From positions 1 through 64,000 of the forward strand of contig NZ_NSGG01000015.1 in the NCBI RefSeq assembly GCF_002295065.1: a DNA stretch of 64,000 nucleotides, read 5' to 3'. Within the stretch, counting starts at the first letter, position 1. The number at the start of each line of letters is the position of its first letter. The notes under the pieces are model-generated. The model made no database searches and had not been told where the DNA came from. It worked only from the letters and a program-made list of their open reading frames with translations. This DNA is from Mesorhizobium sp. WSM3859 (GTDB taxonomy: Bacteria > Pseudomonadota > Alphaproteobacteria > Rhizobiales > Rhizobiaceae). The position numbers and the translations under genes are program-made. Below are positions 8,995-17,069 of the stretch, one piece after another.

Positions 8995-11363
8995 TGTTTG
9001 GCGCCAGTGGCCGGACCGAGAGATCTGGCGAGATCTATCTTCCATATGTCGGTCATCTAAGCGACCAGGTTGTCCTTCTGGAAGACGGATCGATCATGGC
9101 CATGGCACACGTCAACGGGCTGCCGTTTGATTTGGAAGACGCTGAGATGCGCAACTCGCGCTGCCGCGCGTTCAACACTCTCTTGCGCAACATCGCCGAT
9201 GACAATGTCACGCTATACGCTCATCTTGTGCGAAACAACGATGTGGCGGAGCCGGCATCGCGCCAGTTTCAAAGTGCATTCGCTGGCAGTCTGAGCGAGG
9301 CCTACGAGAGCCGTGTGCTGTCGGGCAAGCTCTTTCGCAACGATCACTTCCTCACTGTCGTCGTGTTCCCCCGCACCGCAATCGGCAAGATCGGCTGGCG
9401 CATTGCCAAATCCCCCAGGCGGAATGACAACGATCTGGCCACACAAATGCGAAGCCTGGAGGACCTCTGGCAGATCATTGCTGGGTCACTCGGCGGTTAC
9501 GGTCTGCGCCGGTTGGGTATTCGTGAGAAAGGTGACGTGCTGTTCACGGAAATCGGTGAGGCGCTTCGGCTGATAATGACTTGCCGGTTTCTTCCGGTTC
9601 CGATGGTTACCGGCTCACTTGGCGCCTCGATCTACACTGACCAGGTCATCTGCGGAAAGCGGGCGCTTGAGATTCGAAGACCCCGCGGTAGCTCCGTGGG
9701 ATCATTGTTTTCGTTCCGTGAGTATCCGGCGACGACGCGCCCAGGCATGCTAAATCCCTTGCTGTCCGCCAACTTCCCGCTTGTCCTCAGCCAGAGCTTT
9801 TCCTTCCTCACTCGGCCACAAGCTCATGCGAAGCTTAGCCTTAAGTCCAGCCAGATGACGAGCGCTGGCGACAAGGCTCTCACCCAGATCAATGAACTTG
9901 CCGAGGCAGAGGACGCACTGGCAAGCAACGAGTTCGTCATGGGTTCGCATCATCTGAGTCTGTGCGTCTATGCGGACAGCCTCCACAGCCTTGCAGATCG
10001 GGCAGCAAATGCCCGCGCAAGGCTGGCCGACGCGGGCGCCGTTATCGTCCAAGAGGGTATCGGCATGGAGGCCGCGTACTGGTCCCAACTTCCGGGGAAC
10101 AACAAGTGGCGCACGCGCCCCGGCGCGATCACCTCGCACAATTTTGCCGGGCTTGTCTCTTTTGAGAACTTCCCAAGTGGTTCCATTTCCGGCCACTGGG
10201 GCAAAGCTGTTGCGCGCTTTCGCACGAACGGTGGAACGTCTTTCGACTACATCCCCCATGAGAATGACGTCGGCATGACAGCGATATTCGGGCCTGTCGG
10301 CAAAGGCAAGACGACGCTGATGACCTTTATCCTCGCGATGCTTGAGCAAAGCGTGGTCGATCGCGATGGTGCCATCGTCTTTTTCGATAAGGACCGGGGT
10401 GGTGAACTGCTGGTGCGAGCCACCGGAGGGACATATCTAGCGTTGCGCAGAGGCGCTCCGAGCGGCTTGGCCCCTCTGCGTGGACTGGACAATACCTCCG
10501 CCTCGTTGGACTTTCTGCGCGAATGGCTGGTGGCTTTAATCGAGAGCGACGGCCGTGGCCCGATCTCGCCGGAGGAAAGCCGTCGACTGGAACGTGGCAT
10601 TGTTCGTCAACTTTCGTTCGAACCCGTCATGCGCTCAATTGCGGGCCTGCGCGAATTCCTGCTGCACGGCGCCTCCGAGGGCGCAGGAGCGCGGCTGCAG
10701 CGGTGGTGTAGAGGGAATGCGCTTGGATGGGCCTTTGACGGCGATGTCGACGAAGTAAGGCTGGATGCCTCCATTACGGGCTTCGACATGACACAGCTCC
10801 TGGAATTTGAGGAGGTCTGTGCGCCGGCCGCCGCATATCTTCTGCACCGCGTGGGCGCTGTTGTCGATGGCCGACGGTTCGTCATGAGCTGCGACGAATT
10901 TCGCTTCTATCTGCTCAACCCCCAATTCTCGGCTGTTATCGACAAGTTCTTGCTCACTGTTCGCAAGAACAACGGAATGTTGATACTCGCAACGCAGCAG
11001 CCTGAACACGTGCTTGAATCGCCCCTCGGAGCCAGTCTCGTTGCACAATGCATGACGAAGATTTTCTATCCATCACCGACGGCGGACCGGGCTGCGTATG
11101 TCGATGGCTTGAAGTGCACCACGCAAGAGTTCGAGGCAATCCGCCAGGGAATGGCAATTGGCAGCCGCAAGTTTTTGCTCAAGCGCGACAGCGGGAGTGT
11201 TGTTTGCGAATTCGATCTTGGCCAGATGCGCGAATATGTAGCCGTGCTCTCGGGGCGGGCCAACACCGTGCGCTTTGCCGACCAGCTTCGTGACCAGCAC
11301 GGCGATGCCCCAAGTGCGTGGCTCGATAAGTTCATGGCTCGTTACCACGAAGTTCAAGACTGA
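8994..11363 (+). CDS. virB4: VirB4, ATPase of the type IV secretion system
   Basis: The 789-residue protein opens FGASGRTERSGEIYLPYVG, a typical VirB4 start. It has the N-terminal CagE/VirB4 domain and then a P-loop ATPase domain with Walker A GPVGKGKTT (about 433-441), a Walker B region (RRFVMSCDEF, about 632) and the LATQQPEH block. VirB4 powers pilus biogenesis and substrate transfer. ATG 8994 is preferred to an in-frame GTG at 8991 on similarity. It overlaps virB3 by one base. Confidence 0.95.
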   Translation: MFGASGRTERSGEIYLPYVGHLSDQVVLLEDGSIMAMAHVNGLPFDLEDAEMRNSRCRAFNTLLRNIADDNVTLYAHLVRNNDVAEPASRQFQSAFAGSLSEAYESRVLSGKLFRNDHFLTVVVFPRTAIGKIGWRIAKSPRRNDNDLATQMRSLEDLWQIIAGSLGGYGLRRLGIREKGDVLFTEIGEALRLIMTCRFLPVPMVTGSLGASIYTDQVICGKRALEIRRPRGSSVGSLFSFREYPATTRPGMLNPLLSANFPLVLSQSFSFLTRPQAHAKLSLKSSQMTSAGDKALTQINELAEAEDALASNEFVMGSHHLSLCVYADSLHSLADRAANARARLADAGAVIVQEGIGMEAAYWSQLPGNNKWRTRPGAITSHNFAGLVSFENFPSGSISGHWGKAVARFRTNGGTSFDYIPHENDVGMTAIFGPVGKGKTTLMTFILAMLEQSVVDRDGAIVFFDKDRGGELLVRATGGTYLALRRGAPSGLAPLRGLDNTSASLDFLREWLVALIESDGRGPISPEESRRLERGIVRQLSFEPVMRSIAGLREFLLHGASEGAGARLQRWCRGNALGWAFDGDVDEVRLDASITGFDMTQLLEFEEVCAPAAAYLLHRVGAVVDGRRFVMSCDEFRFYLLNPQFSAVIDKFLLTVRKNNGMLILATQQPEHVLESPLGASLVAQCMTKIFYPSPTADRAAYVDGLKCTTQEFEAIRQGMAIGSRKFLLKRDSGSVVCEFDLGQMREYVAVLSGRANTVRFADQLRDQHGDAPSAWLDKFMARYHEVQD

Positions 11364-11376
11364 CGGAGGAATATTC

Positions 11377-12060
11377 ATGAGATTTGCCAAGCTCGCAGTA
11401 ACAACGCTTGCTGCTTCCTTTCTGCTGAGCACACAGGCCCGGTCCCAATTTATTGTCAGCGACCCGGCAACAGAAATACAATCGGCCCTAACAGCGAGTT
11501 CCACTGCGGCGATCCTTGTAAAGTCAGTCGAGACGCTCGCTACCACGATCGAAATGGTGGAGATGCTGAAGTCGTCATTTGCTGTCACGGGACTGCTGGG
11601 CGCCCTGAACCAAGGAAATCACTACCCGTCGGGCAATAAGCTGGAGGGGCAGATGTTTGATGCTCGGGCGCCAGTTTCGACCATGGCGCGTAACATTTCG
11701 CAGGACCCAACTAGGATAGTCACCGGCACCGATGCGGAAGGGAAACTGTTAAACGGGCAAATCACTGGTGCGGCCAATGCCGCAGCTCTTGCAGCCGACA
11801 CTCTGGACGTAATGGACAAGCGCCTTAAGAACAACAGCGACACGCTTGGTCAGCTTTCCCGCTCGCGAAATATTGTGCAGGCCACAGTGACCAACGGTCT
11901 GGTCCTCAAGCAGATTCACGATGCGATCATCCAAAATGTCCAGGCCACCAGTCTGCTGACGATGGCCACCGCACAAGGGAGCCTTCACGCCGCGGAGGAG
12001 GCCGCAACGCAGCGTCGCGAACGCCAGGACACCGCCAAGATGTTTAGCATCCTCCCGTGA
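11377..12060 (+). CDS. virB5: VirB5, minor pilus component
   Basis: The 227-residue protein has a cleavable signal peptide (MRFAKLAVTTLAASFLLSTQA) and a largely helical secreted body with Gln/Ala-rich C-terminal helices. The start ATG 11377 is preceded by ACGGAGGAAT; a longer frame from 11275 overlaps virB4 and is not needed. VirB5 sits at the pilus tip and contributes to host contact. Confidence 0.88.
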   Translation: MRFAKLAVTTLAASFLLSTQARSQFIVSDPATEIQSALTASSTAAILVKSVETLATTIEMVEMLKSSFAVTGLLGALNQGNHYPSGNKLEGQMFDARAPVSTMARNISQDPTRIVTGTDAEGKLLNGQITGAANAAALAADTLDVMDKRLKNNSDTLGQLSRSRNIVQATVTNGLVLKQIHDAIIQNVQATSLLTMATAQGSLHAAEEAATQRRERQDTAKMFSILP

Positions 12061-12118
12061 ACGACGCAGAGTTCATCGGGCTCAGTTGCGCTGATCAGGG
12101 ACAAATCAGGCTCAGGCC

Positions 12119-13006
12119 ATGAATTTCAAAATTCCCGCGCCATTCACGACGATACACACGATCTTTGATCAGGCCTTTACGTTAGGCCTGCAAAACGTCG
12201 TTGAAAACGTCCAAGCGGCGGTCAGTGCGCCTCTGGTTGCGTGTGTGACGCTTTGGATAATAATCCAAGGCTGTCTGGTCATGCGTGGTCAAGTCGACGC
12301 GCGCGGGGGTATCTCGCGCGTAATCATGGTATCGATCGTCGTTGCTCTTATCTTAGAGCAGGACAACTACCAGAAGTACATTGAATCGGTCTTCGACGAC
12401 ACGATTCCAAGGCTTGCTCATCAAATCAGTGGCAGCGACTTGCCTTTTACAAGTATCCCCCAGAAGCTCGACTTCATGTTTTCTGCAACTCAGTATGCAA
12501 TTCAAGGCATTGCTTCCGAGATAGGCCCTATGAATGGACAGGACATACTTGCTTTCGAGGGGGCGCAATGGGTTTTCTACGGTGCGCTGTGGACAGCATT
12601 TGAGATCTATGATGCCGTCGGAATTCTGACGAAGGTGCTCTTGGCAATCGGCCCGCTGGTTCTTGTAGGCTACCTTTTTGATCATACTCGAGACATGGCT
12701 GCCAAATGGATCGGCCAACTGCTCTCGTATGGGCTGCTGCTTCTCCTCCTCAACATCGTTGCCACCATAGTTATTGCGGCCGAAGCAGTATCGCTGGGAA
12801 TCATGCTTGTGGTGATCAAAGCCTCCGGTACAACAGCAGCCAAGATCATCGGGCTTTACGAACTCGACATGCTTTTCCTAGCTGGCGACGCTTTGATCGT
12901 CGCACTTCCGGCGATCGCCAGCAGCATCGCCGGCGGCTCTTTGGCCGGTGCGAACCGACCGCCTAACAGCCTCAGTCGCCACTTTGCCAAAACGGCGGGC
13001 GGTTAA
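12119..13006 (+). CDS. virB6: VirB6, polytopic inner-membrane channel component
   Basis: The 295-residue protein has at least five hydrophobic segments, including APLVACVTLWIIIQGCLVM, ISRVIMVSIVVALIL, TKVLLAIGPLVLVGYLF and LLLLLLNIVATIVIAA, with a central periplasmic loop. This fits TrbL/VirB6. VirB6 forms part of the substrate channel. It lies between virB5 (58 bp upstream) and virB7. Confidence 0.9.
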   Translation: MNFKIPAPFTTIHTIFDQAFTLGLQNVVENVQAAVSAPLVACVTLWIIIQGCLVMRGQVDARGGISRVIMVSIVVALILEQDNYQKYIESVFDDTIPRLAHQISGSDLPFTSIPQKLDFMFSATQYAIQGIASEIGPMNGQDILAFEGAQWVFYGALWTAFEIYDAVGILTKVLLAIGPLVLVGYLFDHTRDMAAKWIGQLLSYGLLLLLLNIVATIVIAAEAVSLGIMLVVIKASGTTAAKIIGLYELDMLFLAGDALIVALPAIASSIAGGSLAGANRPPNSLSRHFAKTAGG

Positions 13007-13032
13007 TCAATCGAAAAGCGCGGTGCTAAAAA

Positions 13033-13191
13033 ATGAAATATTGTCTAATCTTATCAATCCTAGCTTTGGCCGCCTGCAAGACGACCGATCGGCTTGCGAC
13101 CTGCGCGGGTGCGCCATTCCAACTCAACGTGGGACAATGGGAAACCACGCCTAAGGATCTTCAGGTCGATTGCGCGGAAGAGCCCAAGTGA
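13033..13191 (+). CDS. virB7: VirB7, small outer-membrane lipoprotein
   Basis: This 52-residue frame is short but well supported: a hydrophobic leader ends in lipobox ALAAC (Cys15), and a further cysteine (ATCAG) could make the VirB7-VirB9 disulfide. It sits exactly where virB7 belongs, and its stop overlaps the virB8 GTG start (GTGA). VirB7 anchors VirB9 in the outer-membrane core complex. Confidence 0.88.
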   Translation: MKYCLILSILALAACKTTDRLATCAGAPFQLNVGQWETTPKDLQVDCAEEPK

Positions 13192-13901
13192 AGTTTCCTG
13201 AACATGCCCTTCTGGTGGACAGAGAAAGGCTAGCCGCCCACTACAAGGAGGTGGAAGCGTTTCAAACTTCACGAGCGAAGTCTGCGCGGCGCCTGTCAAA
13301 GGCCCTTATAGCCTTTGCGGCGGCGGCGGTTCTAGGAAACGTTGCCCAAGCATTTACCATCGCTGCCATGGTCCCGTTGGCCAAGCTCGTACCTGTGTTC
13401 CTCTGGGTACGGCCGGACGGGACCGTTGACAGCCAAGTGTCAATCTCAAAACTGCCTGCAACCCAAGACCGAGCCGTCATAAATGCTTCGCTATGGGAGT
13501 ATGTACGCCTGCGCGAGGGCTACACGGCAGATACGGCCCAATACGCCTATGACCTCGTATCTAGTTTCAGCGCACCGGCCGTGCAACAGCAATATCAAGA
13601 TTTCTTCAACTATCCGAATCCCACTTCGCCGCAAGTCACGGTCGGCAAGCGCGGCAAGCTCGAGGTTGGGCATATTTCCTCAAACGACATCAGTCCGGAC
13701 GTTCAACAGATCCGTTACAAACGTACGCTTGTTGTCGATGGGCAGATGCCGATGGTGACCACCTGGACAGCTACCATCCGCTACGAGCGCTTGACGGGTC
13801 TGCCTGGCCAATCGAGGCTCACCAATCCGGGAGGTCTACTCGTCACGTCCTATCAAGCCTCGGAAGATACCGTATCCAACCTGGGCAATGTGCAGCCATG
13901 A
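13188..13901 (+). CDS. virB8: VirB8, bitopic inner-membrane assembly factor
   Basis: The 237-residue protein has a short cytoplasmic N-terminus, one membrane span (ALIAFAAAAVLGNVAQAFTI) and a periplasmic NTF2-like domain with the YVRLREGY block and the later TWTATIRYE strand. Start chosen at GTG 13188, with a GAAGAG site just upstream and the GTGA overlap with virB7; the longer frame from 13170 would run further into virB7. VirB8 nucleates the channel. Confidence 0.9.
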   Translation: MKFPEHALLVDRERLAAHYKEVEAFQTSRAKSARRLSKALIAFAAAAVLGNVAQAFTIAAMVPLAKLVPVFLWVRPDGTVDSQVSISKLPATQDRAVINASLWEYVRLREGYTADTAQYAYDLVSSFSAPAVQQQYQDFFNYPNPTSPQVTVGKRGKLEVGHISSNDISPDVQQIRYKRTLVVDGQMPMVTTWTATIRYERLTGLPGQSRLTNPGGLLVTSYQASEDTVSNLGNVQP

Positions 13902-14770
13902 AAAAAAGAGCGTTTCTCGCGGTGGCTTGTTCACTCTTCCTGACGATGGAGGCGTGCGCGGAAGACACACCACTTGCCGGCAAGCATGATGCGCGGATGC
14001 GCTACCTTGCCTACCGCGCTGACGAAGTGGTGCACCTGTCGACCGCAGTGGGGGCAACGCTGGTTGTCACATTCGCTGCCAACGAAACCGTCGCAGCCGT
14101 GGCCGTGTCCAATAGCAAAGACCTGGCTGCGCTCCCACGTGCCAACTACCTCTTTTTTAAGGCTAGCCGGATGCTCGCGCCGCAACCGGTCATCGTGCTG
14201 GCCGAGAGTGAGTCGGGTACACGGAGATACGTCTTCAGTATTTCAACGAGAGCGATGCCAAAACTGGACGAGAAGCAACCTGACCTATACTACAGTGTGC
14301 AGTTCACCTATCCTGATGATGAGGCTGCTGATAAGAGAAAGGAAGCAGAAAGGCGCTCGGTTCTTGGTCAGGCCCGCGCGAAAGTGCTGCAGCAACAGAG
14401 AGTTCAGGATTTGTTCAATCGGCCTGCGGCAACGGCCGAAAGCAATTTTCACTACGTCGCAAAGGGCGATCGATCGCTGGCGCCGCTGGAAGTTTTCGAT
14501 AATGGCTTTACGACCGTATTTGGCTTCGCAAGCAATTCCCGCATACCCTCCCTCTACGTTATCAATCCCGACGGCAAGGAAGCCGCTGCCAATTACACGG
14601 TCAAAGGGGACTATGTTGAAGTATCCGCAGTCGCCCGGGAATGGCGTCTGAGAGATGGCAATACGGTTTTGTCCATTTTCAACAGGGCTTATGATCCTTT
14701 AGGAAGAGCGCCAGGGACCGGTACAGTGACACCCGACGTGTGGCGCGTTTTGAAAGGCTCGGGCCGATGA
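13898..14770 (+). CDS. virB9: VirB9, outer-membrane core complex subunit
   Basis: The 290-residue protein has a signal peptide (KKRAFLAVACSLFLTMEACA), an N-terminal beta domain that includes SGTRRYVFSI, a helical linker rich in Lys/Arg/Gln, and the C-terminal beta domain (FTTVFGF, YTVKGDYVEV) that binds VirB7. It overlaps virB8 and virB10 by 4 bp each (ATGA), indicating translational coupling. Confidence 0.93.
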   Translation: MKKRAFLAVACSLFLTMEACAEDTPLAGKHDARMRYLAYRADEVVHLSTAVGATLVVTFAANETVAAVAVSNSKDLAALPRANYLFFKASRMLAPQPVIVLAESESGTRRYVFSISTRAMPKLDEKQPDLYYSVQFTYPDDEAADKRKEAERRSVLGQARAKVLQQQRVQDLFNRPAATAESNFHYVAKGDRSLAPLEVFDNGFTTVFGFASNSRIPSLYVINPDGKEAAANYTVKGDYVEVSAVAREWRLRDGNTVLSIFNRAYDPLGRAPGTGTVTPDVWRVLKGSGR

Positions 14771-15918
14771 AGGAAACCAGCCCACAGGCGGCACATGATG
14801 TCCATGCATCGGGATCGATGGTCACCGAGCCGACCCGCCGGCATGTTTCGGGATCGCAGAAGTTGGCCGTCGCTGCTCTTGTTCTGATTTCATCTCTATC
14901 GCTCATCTGGCTCGGAGGTCGTTCCAGCACACAAGACGAGCCATCTCAGCCAAAACCGGCAATTGTCGCCAACGCCGAGCCATTCCGCCCCGTGCCAATG
15001 GAGATTGCTCCCGAACCTCCAGCACCCGCGCAGGCGGCGCAGGCGGCGCAGGCGGCAGATCCTGCACCATCCACGCCGCCCCCAACGGCGCCAGCTGATG
15101 CGCCGCCGGAGGAAACACCAATTTTCGCCTATATTAGCAGCAGTCAAATGCCCAATGACGGTCAGCGGAGCGAAGACAACCATAAGGATGCTCCCACGAC
15201 CCAGGATGAGAGTTCAATCGATGGCGATCTTTCAGGCCGATTGAAGTCCGATATACAGGAGCCGAGCCGGGCCACGCTTTTGCAGCACCCTGATCTCGTG
15301 GTTACTCAAGGAACGATCATTCCCTGCATTTTGCAGACGGCAATCGACACAAATTTACCCGGCTATGTGAAGTGCGTCTTACCTAAAGACATCCGCGGCA
15401 CAACCAACAATGTCGTGCTCTTGGACCGCGGGACGACCGTGATTGGCGAAATCCAGCGTGGTCTCCAGCAGGGGGATGCGCGTGTCTTCGTGCTCTGGAC
15501 GCGCATCGAAACACCAGACCATGCCCTCGTTTCGATAGCGTCGCCGGGCGCTGACGAGCTCGGCCGCTCCGGAATGCCTGGCATGGTGGACGAGCACTTC
15601 CGGGAACGCTTTGGCGGCGCGATTCTCATGAGCGTCATCCAAGGCGCGTTTCAGGCGGCCGGTCAATACGCGGCCAGCTCTGGCGGAGGAAGCGGCATCA
15701 ACAGCTTCCAGAGCAATGGTGGACAAGCCGTCGAGACGACACTGAGAGCGACGGTCAACATTCCGCCTACCCTGAAGAAAAACCAGGGAGATGCTGTGTC
15801 CATCTTTGTGGCTCGGGACCTCGATTTCTCAGATGTATACGATCTTAGAGCGACTGCCGCGGCGCCAAGCCCCCGACATCGCGAACGCAGGAGAGACAAC
15901 AATGCGATCGGAGGCTGA
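14767..15918 (+). CDS. virB10: VirB10, energy-sensing scaffold of the type IV channel
   Basis: The 383-residue protein has a cytoplasmic N-terminus, a single span (KLAVAALVLISSLSLIWLGG), a long proline/alanine-rich periplasmic stretch with an AQA repeat run near nt 15028-15056, and the conserved TrbI/VirB10 beta-barrel (VTQGTIIPCILQTAIDTNLP, GRSGMPG). It bridges inner and outer membranes. ATG 14767 overlaps the virB9 stop. Confidence 0.93.
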   Translation: MKETSPQAAHDVHASGSMVTEPTRRHVSGSQKLAVAALVLISSLSLIWLGGRSSTQDEPSQPKPAIVANAEPFRPVPMEIAPEPPAPAQAAQAAQAADPAPSTPPPTAPADAPPEETPIFAYISSSQMPNDGQRSEDNHKDAPTTQDESSIDGDLSGRLKSDIQEPSRATLLQHPDLVVTQGTIIPCILQTAIDTNLPGYVKCVLPKDIRGTTNNVVLLDRGTTVIGEIQRGLQQGDARVFVLWTRIETPDHALVSIASPGADELGRSGMPGMVDEHFRERFGGAILMSVIQGAFQAAGQYAASSGGGSGINSFQSNGGQAVETTLRATVNIPPTLKKNQGDAVSIFVARDLDFSDVYDLRATAAAPSPRHRERRRDNNAIGG

Positions 15919-16942
15919 TCCTCAGTTGCGTTTGCTACTCGAGCCCGTTCTAAAATGGCTTGAGGAGCCAAGAACCGAAGAGGTCGCTATCAACCGGCCG
16001 GGGGAAGCCTTTGTCCGACAGGCCGGCGTTTTCACGAAACATCCGCTACCGCTATCTTATGACGATCTGGAGGACATCGCGATACTCGCTGGAGCGTTGC
16101 GCAAGCAAGATGTCGGACCGCAAAGCCCCCTGTGTGCGACTGAGTTGCCGAACGGAGAGCGGCTGCAGATCTGTTTGCCGCCCGCTGTACCCTCAGGAAC
16201 AATAAGCCTGACGATACGGCGTCCCTCAAGTCGTGTGACCGAACTCAAGGAAGTTTGTTCTCGCTACGAATACTCCCGTTGGAATCAGTGGCGGTCAAGA
16301 AAAGAGCGCCAGGAGCGGCAGGACGAAACGATTCTTCAGCACTACGACCGTGGTGATTTGGAGGAATTTCTGCGGGCCTGCGTTTGCGGGCGACTTACGA
16401 TGCTGCTTTGCGGACCTACTGGAAGCGGCAAAACGACGATGAGCAAGACTTTGATCGACGCTATACCCCCCCAAGAGAGGTTGATCAGTATCGAGGACAC
16501 GCTCGAACTTGCAATCCCGCACGAGAACCATGTTCGGTTACTCTATCCGAAGGACCGAGCAGGCGTTGGGACGGTGACAGCCGAGCAACTGCTGCAAGCC
16601 AGCTTGCGCATGCGCCCTGATCGAATATTGCTTGGCGAGATGCGCGATGATGCCGCTTGGGCCTACCTTAGCGAAGTCGTCTCCGGCCATGCGGGATCGA
16701 TATCAACGATTCATGGGGCGGATCCGGTCCAAGGTTTTAAAAAGCTCTTTTCACTCGTCAAGAGCAGCGCGCAAGGAGCCGCTGTGGAAGACCGCACGCT
16801 TCTCGACATGCTGTCGGCTGCCATTGACGTCATTGTCCCGTTCCGTACCCAAGGCGACGTGTATGAGGTGGGAGAGGTATGGCTCGCCGCCGATGCCCGG
16901 CGACGGGGAGAGACAGTAGCCGACCTTCTCAACAAGCACTAA
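15902..16942 (+). CDS. virB11: VirB11, hexameric traffic ATPase
   Basis: The 346-residue protein contains Walker A GPTGSGKTT (171-179), the Asp box ISIEDTLEL, Walker B-like RPDRILLGEMR and the His box (GSISTIHG), as in VirB11/PilT secretion ATPases. Start ATG 15902 has an AGGAGAG site and overlaps the end of virB10 by 17 bp. It is the last gene of the operon; virA converges on it about 127 bp downstream. Confidence 0.94.
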   Translation: MRSEADPQLRLLLEPVLKWLEEPRTEEVAINRPGEAFVRQAGVFTKHPLPLSYDDLEDIAILAGALRKQDVGPQSPLCATELPNGERLQICLPPAVPSGTISLTIRRPSSRVTELKEVCSRYEYSRWNQWRSRKERQERQDETILQHYDRGDLEEFLRACVCGRLTMLLCGPTGSGKTTMSKTLIDAIPPQERLISIEDTLELAIPHENHVRLLYPKDRAGVGTVTAEQLLQASLRMRPDRILLGEMRDDAAWAYLSEVVSGHAGSISTIHGADPVQGFKKLFSLVKSSAQGAAVEDRTLLDMLSAAIDVIVPFRTQGDVYEVGEVWLAADARRRGETVADLLNKH

Positions 16943-17069
16943 GCTGGAATAACGTCTCGGGATCCATAAGTCGGTGACCAGACGCGTCATTTTGTTCTGC
17001 GTCGATGTCCTTTTGACGTTTTGACGGGCCTTCTCAGATTGCTTGGGTAGCCTGAGCGAGTCGGCGGCA